Source of the DNA: an uncultured Eubacteriales bacterium
Lineage (GTDB): Bacteria > Bacillota > Clostridia > Oscillospirales > Oscillospiraceae
Assembly: GCA_958427375.1 (NCBI GenBank)
Contig: CAUABY010000144.1
Span: 1 to 5,685, forward strand
Length of the DNA: 5,685 nt
Reading direction: 5' to 3'
The position numbers and the translations under genes are program-made. The notes under the pieces were generated by a model. The model was not told the origin of the DNA. It saw only the letters and a program-made list of their open reading frames with translations, and made no database searches. This document shows, piece after piece, positions 1 through 4,845 of this stretch; the stretch's first letter is position 1, and every line of letters begins with the position of its first letter.

Positions 1-11
1 GAAAACACGGA

Positions 12-452
12 TTACTTGATTTCAAGTCTGCGGCTGACGGGGACTTCCTCTTTCTTCTTGGGCATGACGAGGGTCAGAATACCGTCAGTATACGAGGCCT
101 CAATATTGTCCGTGTCGATGCTGCTGACATCGAAGCTGCGGCTGTAGGAGCCATAGAAGCGCTCACGCTTGATGTAGCTGCTCTTCTTGTCCTTGTCCTC
201 GTTCTCGGCCTTGCGCTCGGCGCTGATGGTGAGAACATCGTTTTCAATGTCAATCTTGATATCGTCCTTATTGAAGCCGGGCAGCTCAGATTCCAGTTTG
301 AACGCGTCGCCGGTGTCGCTCAGGTCAGTGCGGAAAGCGGAGACCATCTTAGTATCATCAAAGAAGCGGCGCTCCAGCTCATCAAAGTCACGGAAGGGGT
401 CATAATTGGACATACCACGAATTGTACGGTTAAAGGGAATAAGTTCAAACAT
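12..452 (-). CDS. hsp20: Small heat-shock protein, Hsp20/alpha-crystallin family
   Basis: ATP-independent cytoplasmic holdase chaperone of 146 residues that binds unfolding proteins during stress. The alpha-crystallin domain spans about residues 42-136. Family landmarks seen are ELPGFNKDDIKI at 56-67, the strand GSYSRSFDVS at 101-110, and the A-x-x-x-D-G-I-L-T-L signature ending in LVMPK near 119-132. A short tail, RRLEIK, carries an L-x-I version of the oligomerising I-x-I motif. The N-terminal arm (NYDPFRDFDELERRFF) is typical of bacterial class A proteins, and the length is normal. The start is the ATG at 452, which lies 8 bases after a GGAGG. An in-frame TTG at 467 overlaps that ribosome site and is rejected. 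The gene stands alone, with a 5' gap of about 130 bases to a perfect CIRCE operator, so HrcA control is likely. Only 11 bases follow the stop, so its terminator is not visible. Confidence 0.95.
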   Translation of the reverse strand: MFELIPFNRTIRGMSNYDPFRDFDELERRFFDDTKMVSAFRTDLSDTGDAFKLESELPGFNKDDIKIDIENDVLTISAERKAENEDKDKKSSYIKRERFYGSYSRSFDVSSIDTDNIEASYTDGILTLVMPKKKEEVPVSRRLEIK

Positions 453-460
453 AATATATA

Positions 461-465
461 CCTCC
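461..465 (-). promoter_or_regulatory. Ribosome binding site of the Hsp20 gene
   Basis: GGAGG on the minus strand, 8 bases before the ATG at 452. It fixes the start there and excludes the in-frame TTG at 467, whose second and third codons are part of this site. Confidence 0.85.
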
Positions 466-490
466 AAATTTTTATTACAAATTCCTAATT

Positions 491-521
491 CGATGAAGCT
501 TTCATTTCTTTCGTTTCATCG
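491..521 (-). other. Hairpin in the Hsp20 5' untranslated region
   Basis: On the minus-strand transcript CGATGAA (521-515) can pair with TTCATCG (497-491) across a 17-base purine-rich loop, with one more C-G pair beyond an A-C mismatch. The stem ends 26 bases before the ribosome site. It could stabilise the message or take part in temperature sensing, but it does not cover the ribosome site directly. Confidence 0.4.
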
Positions 522-584
522 TATATATAAGATATCGCACAAATATTAATAAATATAGCTATACATATGAACAGAATATTAACA

Positions 585-611
585 TTAGCACTCGTATACT
601 TTGAGTGCTAA
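585..611 (-). promoter_or_regulatory. CIRCE operator (HrcA binding site)
   Basis: A perfect 9-9-9 match to the classical element: TTAGCACTC at 585-593, nine bases, then GAGTGCTAA at 603-611, with every arm base complementary. CIRCE is the operator bound by the heat-shock repressor HrcA, usually in front of groESL and dnaK operons. The only gene reading away from it is the Hsp20 gene at 12-452. The other flank is the 3' end of the transporter operon. Confidence 0.95.
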
Positions 612-616
612 TTATA
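611..616 (-). promoter_or_regulatory. Possible -10 box of the Hsp20 promoter
   Basis: Minus-strand TATAAT directly abuts the CIRCE arm, which would place the operator over the transcription start, its usual position. No convincing -35 box is seen about 17 bases upstream (the sequence there is ATCTGC, inside the hairpin at 629-653). The promoter call is therefore weak, and the AT-rich stretch 541-580 offers alternative -10 boxes. Confidence 0.35.
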
Positions 617-628
617 TGGGATGAAAGA

Positions 629-653
629 CCGGGGCAGATATAGTCTGCCCCGG
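629..653 (-). terminator. Terminator hairpin after the amino-acid importer operon
   Basis: CCGGGGCAGA at 629-638 and TCTGCCCCGG at 644-653 form a perfect, GC-rich 10-bp stem with a 5-base loop. It sits 67 bases past the ATPase stop codon and before the Hsp20 promoter region, as expected for the end of the minus-strand operon. The following U tract is poor on the minus strand (TCTTTCAT), so release may be inefficient or Rho-assisted. Confidence 0.6.
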
Positions 654-719
654 AGCGATAGTTTTATGTGTATGTGTGGTGGTTGGCTTCTGTTTGCTGG
701 TTGGCTGTAGGAAAAAATA

Positions 720-1472
720 TCAGAGGACTTTTGAAAGGAAGTCTTTCAATCTGGGGTTTTGCGGGTGCTCAAAGAGCTGTTCGGGCGTACCCTCTTCCAA
801 AATCATGCCGTCAGCCATGAAGAGGACTCGGTCACCCACCTCGCGGGCAAAGCCCATCTCGTGCGTGACAACGACCATCGTCATGCCCTGATGCGCAAGC
901 TCTTTCATAACATCCAGCACCTCACCGACCATTTCCGGGTCGAGCGCAGAGGTCGGCTCATCGAAGAGCATGACTTCCGGCTCCATGGCGAGGGCACGGA
1001 CGACGGCAATACGCTGTTTCTGGCCGCCGGAGAGCATGGCTGGGTATTCATTAGCCTTATCCGCAAGGCCGACGCGCTCCAGAAGCTTCATGGCAAGCTC
1101 ATCCGCCTGCGCCTGCGTTTTGAGCTTGAGCTGCACCGGGGCGAGCGTGATATTTTTCTTCACCGTCATATGCGGGAAGAGGTTGAAGTGCTGAAAGACC
1201 ATGCCCATCTTCTGGCGGTGGAGATTGATATCCACAGATTTGTCGGAGAGATCCACACCGTTGAAAAAGATGCTGCCGGAGGTCGGTGTTTCCAAGAGAT
1301 TCAGCGAGCGGAGCATGGTGGATTTGCCGGAGCCGGACGGGCCGATAATGGCCACGACCTCGCCGCGCTTAACGTCCATATTGCAGTCATCAAGCGCTTT
1401 GACCTCGCCGTTATTATATTCCTTTACAAGATGCTTGACGGAGATTAAAACCTCATTATTGTTTGTCGCCAC
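720..1472 (-). CDS. glnQ: Polar amino-acid ABC transporter, ATP-binding protein (GlnQ/ArtM/HisP type)
   Basis: A 250-residue cytoplasmic ATPase that powers amino-acid import with the permease encoded just upstream. All ABC landmarks are present: Walker A GPSGSGKST at 44-52, Q-loop glutamine 94 in VFQHFNLFPHMTV, signature LSGGQ at 147-151, Walker B VMLFDEP at 167-173 followed by the D-loop SALD, and switch histidine 204 in VVTHEMGFA. The sequence around these motifs (FNLFPHMTVKKNI, THEMGFAREV) is diagnostic of the polar amino-acid subfamily, and the length is standard. The start is a GTG at 1472, seven bases after GGAGG (1484-1480). It overlaps the end of the permease gene by 17 bases, so translation is probably coupled. 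It is the last gene of the operon. The symbol reflects the family; the substrate is not shown by this subunit. Confidence 0.96.
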   Translation of the reverse strand: MATNNNEVLISVKHLVKEYNNGEVKALDDCNMDVKRGEVVAIIGPSGSGKSTMLRSLNLLETPTSGSIFFNGVDLSDKSVDINLHRQKMGMVFQHFNLFPHMTVKKNITLAPVQLKLKTQAQADELAMKLLERVGLADKANEYPAMLSGGQKQRIAVVRALAMEPEVMLFDEPTSALDPEMVGEVLDVMKELAHQGMTMVVVTHEMGFAREVGDRVLFMADGMILEEGTPEQLFEHPQNPRLKDFLSKVL

Positions 1473-2187
1473 GGCGCATCCTCCTCTCTATGGCCTCGAT
1501 TCCCTTGGAGGCCGGGTAGTTTATGCAGAAATAGATAAGTGCTGCCAGCGTATACGGCGCGAGCGTGATATATGTGGCACTGGCAACGGTCTTGGCGGCG
1601 AACATCAGCTCTGCCATGCCGAGCATGGAGCAGATGGAGCTCTCCTTGACCATGGTGATAATCTCGTTTGCCAGCGCGGGCAGGACGTTTTTGACGGCCT
1701 GCGGCAAAACGACAAGGCGCATGCTCTTGGCCGCGTTCAGGCCGAGGGAGCGCGCGGCCTCAGTCTGCCCGATATCGACGGCAAGTATGCCGCCTCGGAA
1801 TATCTCCGCAACATAGGCCGAGGAGTTGAGCGCGAGCGCGACAACGCCGGGGATGAAGCGGCTGATATCAACAAAGCCGAGTATGGTTATGCGCGGGATG
1901 GAGATGACTCCAAAGAGGCCGAAGTAGATTATACTTAGCTGGACGAGCATCGGCGTGGAGCGGAAAACCGCGATATACGCGCCTGATATGCACTTGACGA
2001 CCTTATTTTTGCTAAGGCGCATCAGCGCGAGCAATAGCGCCGGGATAACCGCCAGCGCAACCGATACGACCGCGAGCAAAAGTGTATATTCAATGCCTTG
2101 GATGAAGAATTTCCCGTACTTGGGCAGGAAAGAGAAATTGAAAAAGTTCGACGGATTCATGTCCGCGAAGAGATTTGACCACCACAT
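1456..2187 (-). CDS. Polar amino-acid ABC transporter permease (HisM/GlnP/ArtQ family)
   Basis: A 243-residue inner-membrane subunit that forms the translocation pore, probably as a homodimer because only one permease gene is present. About five hydrophobic spans are visible, near residues 31-56, 69-95, 111-129, 167-195 and 206-224. The cytoplasmic EAA loop that docks on the ATPase is intact: E143-A-A, G149, then V159-x-L161-P162. The motif FRSTPMLVQLSIIYFGL at 75-91 is the family hallmark of the His/Glu/Gln/Arg/opine permease group. The start is ATG 2187, nine bases after AAAGGA. The stop at 1456 lies inside the ATPase gene (17-base overlap). It is separated from the binding-protein gene upstream by 110 bases that carry a strong hairpin. 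The length is typical and no damage is seen. Confidence 0.95.
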   Translation of the reverse strand: MWWSNLFADMNPSNFFNFSFLPKYGKFFIQGIEYTLLLAVVSVALAVIPALLLALMRLSKNKVVKCISGAYIAVFRSTPMLVQLSIIYFGLFGVISIPRITILGFVDISRFIPGVVALALNSSAYVAEIFRGGILAVDIGQTEAARSLGLNAAKSMRLVVLPQAVKNVLPALANEIITMVKESSICSMLGMAELMFAAKTVASATYITLAPYTLAALIYFCINYPASKGIEAIERRMRRGDKQ

Positions 2188-2224
2188 ATTTATCTATCCT
2201 TTCTCTCAGGGGGGATACGCACAC

Positions 2225-2259
2225 AAATTGGAAAGCCGTTGTTGGCGGCTTTCCAATTT
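2225..2259 (-). terminator. Intercistronic hairpin between binding-protein and permease genes
   Basis: AAATTGGAAAGCCG (2225-2238) and CGGCTTTCCAATTT (2246-2259) are perfectly complementary over 14 bp around a 7-base loop. The hairpin lies 38 bases after the lipoprotein stop. The stem ends in A/U pairs but is followed on the minus strand by GTGTGCG, not a U run, so it may be a partial terminator or an exonuclease block. Either would give more binding-protein message than membrane-protein message, a common arrangement in ABC importer operons. Confidence 0.7.
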
Positions 2260-2297
2260 ATTCTGCAAGTAAGCTTTTTCTTTTATTCGCTTAGAGC

Positions 2298-3119
2298 TCA
2301 ACCCTCAGCGCTGACCTCAACTGCAACATCGCCGAGCTCGTCAGCCTGAGCAACGAACTCATCCATCTTGTTCTCAGCGAGCATCTTTGCGATTGCCTCA
2401 TTGATGCTGGGGAGCAGACCCTTGGGGTCGCCCTTCTGGACGGCGATGCAGTAGGGCTCGGCGGAACCAAGCTCATCGGAAGCGGCGGCTACTACAAGGT
2501 CGGGGTTGCTGTCAGCGTACTGGAGGGCAACACTGCCGTCGAGCACGGCCGCGTCAATCTTATCGTTGACGAGCTGGTTTATAATGTCATTGACGTTCTG
2601 GAGGGAGACAAGGTTTGCGCCGGGCATCTGGTCGGTGACAATGGCTTCCTTGGTGGTTGCGGTCTGTGCGGCAACGCTCTTGCCGTCAAAGTCGGCAAGG
2701 GTGGCATAGCCGTCAGCGGCGGCAGCCTTGACAAGTATCATTGCGGGGTAGTCGGTGTAGTAGGGGTCGGAGAAGTCCGCGGAGTTCTTACGCTCATCAG
2801 TGGCCTCCATAGCCGCCATGACGATGTCGTAATCACCCTTCTGGAGGGAAGCGAGCAGATAGTCAAAGGACATGTTCTCAACCTTGAGCTCCTTGCCCAT
2901 GGCCTCGGCTATGTACTGCGCGGCAAAAACGTCAATGCCGCCGAAGGTCATCTCGCCGCTTTCGTCGGGGTACATGAACTCAAAGGGAGCATAGTCGGCG
3001 GAGGTGCCTAGGATGAGCTCATTGGAGGCGGGGTCGGCGCTCTCGCTGTTGCTGCCGCCGCAGGCGCAGAGTGCAAATATCATTGTAAGTGCAAGAAGTA
3101 AAGTAACGATCTTTTTCAT
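2298..3119 (-). CDS. Amino-acid ABC transporter substrate-binding lipoprotein (SBP_bac_3 family)
   Basis: A 273-residue lipoprotein that captures an amino acid outside the membrane and delivers it to the permease. It has a signal peptide with KK, a hydrophobic core (residues 5-17) and lipobox L17-C-A-C20. C20 is the lipidation site, followed by a Gly/Ser-rich linker. The type 3 binding fold begins near residue 35 (LILGTSADYAPFEF) and ends near 260. Ligand-site landmarks are Y43-APFEF, GDYDIVMAAM at 96-104, R110 in the T-D-E-R segment before ADFSDPY (the arginine that normally grips the ligand carboxylate), and the DAAVLDG motif at 189-195, whose acidic residue usually contacts the amino group. 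The start is ATG 3119, nine bases after AAGGAG. The in-frame TTG at 3125 is only three bases from that site and is rejected. It is the first gene of the importer operon. An ARG-box promoter suggests arginine, ornithine or lysine as ligand, which is inference. Confidence 0.95.
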   Translation of the reverse strand: MKKIVTLLLALTMIFALCACGGSNSESADPASNELILGTSADYAPFEFMYPDESGEMTFGGIDVFAAQYIAEAMGKELKVENMSFDYLLASLQKGDYDIVMAAMEATDERKNSADFSDPYYTDYPAMILVKAAAADGYATLADFDGKSVAAQTATTKEAIVTDQMPGANLVSLQNVNDIINQLVNDKIDAAVLDGSVALQYADSNPDLVVAAASDELGSAEPYCIAVQKGDPKGLLPSINEAIAKMLAENKMDEFVAQADELGDVAVEVSAEG

Positions 3120-3128
3120 TTTCAAATT

Positions 3129-3134
3129 CTCCTT
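3129..3134 (-). promoter_or_regulatory. Ribosome binding site of the binding-protein gene
   Basis: AAGGAG on the minus strand. Spacing is 9 bases to ATG 3119 but only 3 bases to the alternative TTG at 3125, so it decides for the ATG. Confidence 0.85.
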
Positions 3135-3147
3135 TTCAAGTGATTTG

Positions 3148-3161
3148 CGATTATTTATTCA
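3148..3161. promoter_or_regulatory. Weak second ARG-box-like site
   Basis: CGATTATTTATTCA matches 12 of 14 positions of the ArgR/AhrC core TGAAT-WWWW-ATTCA: one half is perfect, the other has two changes. It lies downstream of the expected transcription start of the importer operon, 43 bp (about four helical turns) centre to centre from the stronger box at 3189-3206. Alone it could be chance in AT-rich DNA. Confidence 0.35.
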
Positions 3162-3181
3162 GTTGTCTCTCGACGATTTGA

Positions 3182-3211
3182 AGTATAGCACGAATAAATA
3201 TTCATTGTCAA
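3182..3211 (-). promoter_or_regulatory. Sigma-A promoter of the importer operon
   Basis: On the minus strand a perfect -35 TTGACA (3211-3206) is followed after 18 bases by -10 TATACT (3187-3182), preceded by TG one base upstream (extended -10). Transcription should begin near 3175, giving a leader of about 55 bases before ATG 3119. Confidence 0.85.
3189..3206. promoter_or_regulatory. Candidate ARG box (ArgR/AhrC operator)
   Basis: The plus-strand core CGAATAAATATTCA matches the ArgR consensus TGAAT-WWWW-ATTCA at 13 of 14 positions. The 18-bp window also agrees well with the Bacillus-type box. It fills the spacer between the -35 and -10 elements of the importer promoter, so a bound repressor would exclude RNA polymerase. 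This fits arginine-dependent repression of a basic amino-acid importer. The match is seen in the sequence; the regulator itself is not in the window. Confidence 0.6.
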
Positions 3212-3285
3212 GAGTAAATATGCGATTTCTGCAAATATTTTTTCACCGCGTCTTGTGTATATTGTACAAAGCCCATAAATTGTGC

Positions 3286-3314
3286 TTGCAAGCCGCTGAA
3301 TATGCGGTTATAAT
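3286..3314 (+). promoter_or_regulatory. Sigma-A promoter of the racemase gene
   Basis: -35 TTGCAA at 3286-3291, a 17-base spacer, and a perfect -10 TATAAT at 3309-3314. Transcription should start near 3321, about 27 bases before ATG 3348. This means the upstream in-frame ATG at 3315 would not be in the message. Confidence 0.8.
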
Positions 3315-3337
3315 ATGTCGCAGACAAGGGTTTTTGC

Positions 3338-3342
3338 GGAGG
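3338..3342 (+). promoter_or_regulatory. Ribosome binding site of the racemase gene
   Basis: GGAGG five bases before ATG 3348. Together with the promoter ending at 3314 it supports that start over ATG 3315 (upstream of transcription), 3360 or 3369 (too far downstream). Confidence 0.8.
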
Positions 3343-3347
3343 AATAT

Positions 3348-4478
3348 ATGCAATCTGACATGAATATTATGAATAATTCATATCTTGAGACAGATATGAA
3401 TATATACAGGCAAAATATGAATATTATTCTTTCCTCTCTGCCGGAAAGCTGCACGCTGATACCAGTGCTCAAGTGCAACGCCTATGGGCTTGGCATGACC
3501 GAGCTTGCGAAACTGGCTGAGGAGCTTGCGCGCGTGAGCTATATCGCGGTGTCGCACGTGTCTGAGGGTTTGGAGCTGCGCGCGGCCGGTATTACGAAAG
3601 ATATACTTGTGATGAGCAGCGCGCTCCCCTCTCAACTCGCGGCGGCGGTACTGGCTCACCTGACGCTGGCGGCGCGCTCCGCCGGGTCTGTGCGTGCGCT
3701 CGACGCGGCGGCGGGCAGTCTCTGCATGACGGCGAGGGTACACATTAAAATAGACACCGGGCTGCACCGCATCGGCGCGGAGCCGGGCGCGGAGCTTGAC
3801 GAGCTTATTGACGCGCTGCGCGGCTGCAAACACATTGAGCCGACCGGCGTTTTCTCCCACTTTGCGGACACTGACAACGAGGAGGTAACGCGCAGGCAGT
3901 ATAAGCTGTTCACCAAGGCGCTCACCCAGCTTGAGAGCGCGGGCTATACCGGGCTGACGCGGCACATAAGCTGCTCCGCCGCGTTTGAGAAATACCCTGA
4001 GTACTCGCTCGACGCTGTGCGCATTGGACGCGGGCTTTTGATGGACGCGCCCGGCGTGAGGAACGGCAAAATCGGTGAGATTGCCTCATGGAGGACATTT
4101 ATAACAGCGCTCAAGCCGAGGCGCGCGGGTGACAGCCTGGGTTACGGCGGGGCATTTCACTTAGCTCATGACGCGGTAATCGCCACGCTCGGCATAGGCT
4201 ATGGCGACGGGCTTGACCGCGGGCTGTGCGCGGTACACGCGCCGGTGCTCATAAACGGGCTGAAGTGCCCGCTTCTGACCTGCTGCATGGATCAGTCCTT
4301 TGTAGATGTGACGGGGCTTGACTGCAAGGTCGGCGACGAGGTGACGATTTTCGGGCGCGACAGCGCTGGGAATTTTCTCTCCTCTCAGGCGCAGGCAGAG
4401 CTTTTCGGCGGCGACGAGGGCTGTGGAATGACAAGCGCGCTGTCCACGCGCGTAGCAAGAGTATACATCAACAAGTGA
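3348..4478 (+). CDS. alr: PLP-dependent amino-acid racemase, alanine racemase family (fold type III)
   Basis: A 376-residue cytoplasmic enzyme that interconverts L- and D-amino acids, classically alanine for peptidoglycan. An N-terminal TIM barrel carries the PLP lysine K42 in PVLKCNAYGLG. KIDTGLHRIG at 134-143 gives K134 (the carbamylated lysine position) and R141. GVFSHFADTDN follows at 167-177, and VRIGRG at 224-229 holds the arginine that contacts the pyridine nitrogen. The C-terminal beta domain has the second catalytic base Y266 in LGYGGAF, then GIGYGDG at 282-288, CCMDQSFVDVTG at 312-323, and RVARVY at 368-373. Length is normal. Oddities are HISCS where classical Alr has HxxNS, and a missing C-terminal tyrosine (C359 instead), so the substrate may not be alanine. 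The start is ATG 3348 with GGAGG at five bases. It is divergent from the importer, has its own promoter, and ends at an intrinsic terminator. Confidence 0.9.
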   Translation: MQSDMNIMNNSYLETDMNIYRQNMNIILSSLPESCTLIPVLKCNAYGLGMTELAKLAEELARVSYIAVSHVSEGLELRAAGITKDILVMSSALPSQLAAAVLAHLTLAARSAGSVRALDAAAGSLCMTARVHIKIDTGLHRIGAEPGAELDELIDALRGCKHIEPTGVFSHFADTDNEEVTRRQYKLFTKALTQLESAGYTGLTRHISCSAAFEKYPEYSLDAVRIGRGLLMDAPGVRNGKIGEIASWRTFITALKPRRAGDSLGYGGAFHLAHDAVIATLGIGYGDGLDRGLCAVHAPVLINGLKCPLLTCCMDQSFVDVTGLDCKVGDEVTIFGRDSAGNFLSSQAQAELFGGDEGCGMTSALSTRVARVYINK

Positions 4479-4493
4479 ATCAGATATGGCTTC

Positions 4494-4523
4494 AAGCGCG
4501 TCCCTTTTTGAGACGCGCTTTTT
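4494..4523 (+). terminator. Intrinsic terminator of the racemase gene
   Basis: AAGCGCGTC (4494-4502) pairs with GACGCGCTT (4512-4520) over 9 bp around a 9-base loop. The stem runs into a TTTTT tract at 4519-4523. It lies 15 bases after the racemase stop codon, as expected for a Rho-independent terminator. Confidence 0.85.
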
Positions 4524-4625
4524 GCGCACTTTGCCTTTTTGTCCTGTTTTCGTGCGGGTTTTCTCAATTTTCGTTGACTTTCACTGCGAAATTATGCACA
4601 TATTGAAAACTTTTGCCCAATTATG

Positions 4626-4653
4626 TTGCATTTTTGCGGGCATTTGCTATACT
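4626..4653 (+). promoter_or_regulatory. Sigma-A promoter for the structured leader and PLD gene
   Basis: -35-like TTGCAT at 4626-4631, a 16-base spacer, and an extended -10 (TGC then TATACT, 4648-4653). Transcription would begin near 4660, just before the first hairpin, giving a 5' leader of about 186 bases before the PLD start. Confidence 0.7.
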
Positions 4654-4661
4654 GAAATCTA

Positions 4662-4799
4662 ATTAAAACATTGAAAATGTTTTAATAGCCGTCGCAACGG
4701 CGTAGATTTCGTATAAGACGCCTTTTGAAGCGTCAACCGAGCATAGCTCGGCTCTTGGATGCTTCAAAAGTTCTGATTAAAATTGAAGATTTTAATCAG
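4662..4799 (+). ncRNA. Structured leader or intergenic palindromic element
   Basis: Almost every base can be paired. Hairpin 1 pairs 4662-4672 with 4676-4686 (11 bp, loop GAA). Hairpin 2 is GCCGT-CGCA-ACGGC (4688-4701). The long arm CTTTTGAAGC (4722-4731) pairs with GCTTCAAAAG (4761-4770) and encloses CCGAGC-ATA-GCTCGG (4737-4751). The last hairpin pairs 4773-4783 with 4789-4799 (11 bp, loop TGAAG). Alternative pairings exist: GACGC/GCGTC (4717-4721 with 4730-4734) competes with the long arm, and GGCGT/ACGCC (4699-4703 with 4718-4722) competes with hairpin 2. The two terminal A/T hairpins share ATTAAAA/TTTTAAT and can also pair with each other. I do not recognise a known riboswitch. It may be a cis-regulatory leader or a MITE/REP-like repeat. 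No U-tailed terminator stem is present within it. Confidence 0.45.
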
Positions 4800-4830
4800 T
4801 GAATAGTATTAATATAAGCATATAACATGT

Positions 4831-4837
4831 AAAGGGG
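4831..4837 (+). promoter_or_regulatory. Ribosome binding site selecting a TTG start
   Basis: AAAGGGG ends 8 bases before TTG 4846 but 20 bases before the in-frame ATG 4858, so the TTG is the better start for the PLD gene. It lies 31 bases after the last hairpin of the structured leader. Confidence 0.65.
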
Positions 4838-4845
4838 CTGTAGTT

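Larger units (their letters stand above)
4524..4845 (+). other. Noncoding region between racemase and PLD genes
   Basis: A 322-base gap with no convincing gene. The left part (4524-4625) is AT-rich with nothing firm. It includes an AATTATG pair at 4590 and 4619, 29 bp apart, that could be a weak operator, and a TTGACT at 4574 without a good -10. The right part holds a promoter (4626-4653), a dense set of inverted repeats (4662-4799) and the PLD ribosome site. Confidence 0.8.

Noticed and set aside
467..467. TTG start for the Hsp20 gene five codons upstream
   Set aside because: The codons after it form the GGAGG ribosome site that serves ATG 452.
712..755. Weak hairpin plus TTTTTT tract right after the ATPase stop as a terminator
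   Set aside because: The stem is only about 5 bp and about nine bases from the U tract; the 10-bp GC-rich hairpin at 629-653 is a better candidate.
759..1448. Long open frame opposite the ATPase gene (229 codons)
   Set aside because: Antisense to a gene with all ABC motifs; its translation is low-complexity and rich in His, Arg and Glu with no family features, as expected from GC-rich opposite-strand shadowing.
1201..1938. Long open frame on the plus strand across the ATPase and permease genes (245 codons)
   Set aside because: It spans the junction of two well-supported minus-strand genes, has no ribosome site and no recognisable domain.
3315..3317. ATG 3315 as racemase start
   Set aside because: It directly follows the TATAAT box and lies upstream of the predicted transcription start; a proper GGAGG precedes ATG 3348.
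3378..3965. Open frame opposite the racemase gene (195 codons)
   Set aside because: Arg/Ala-rich antisense shadow of a gene with complete racemase motifs.
4594..4662. 22-codon open frame before the PLD promoter
   Set aside because: No ribosome site, and it runs through the promoter at 4626-4653.
4662..4799. CRISPR array or transposon remnant
   Set aside because: There are no regularly spaced identical direct repeats, no transposase fragment, and only a trivial TGAA match as possible target duplication on both sides.
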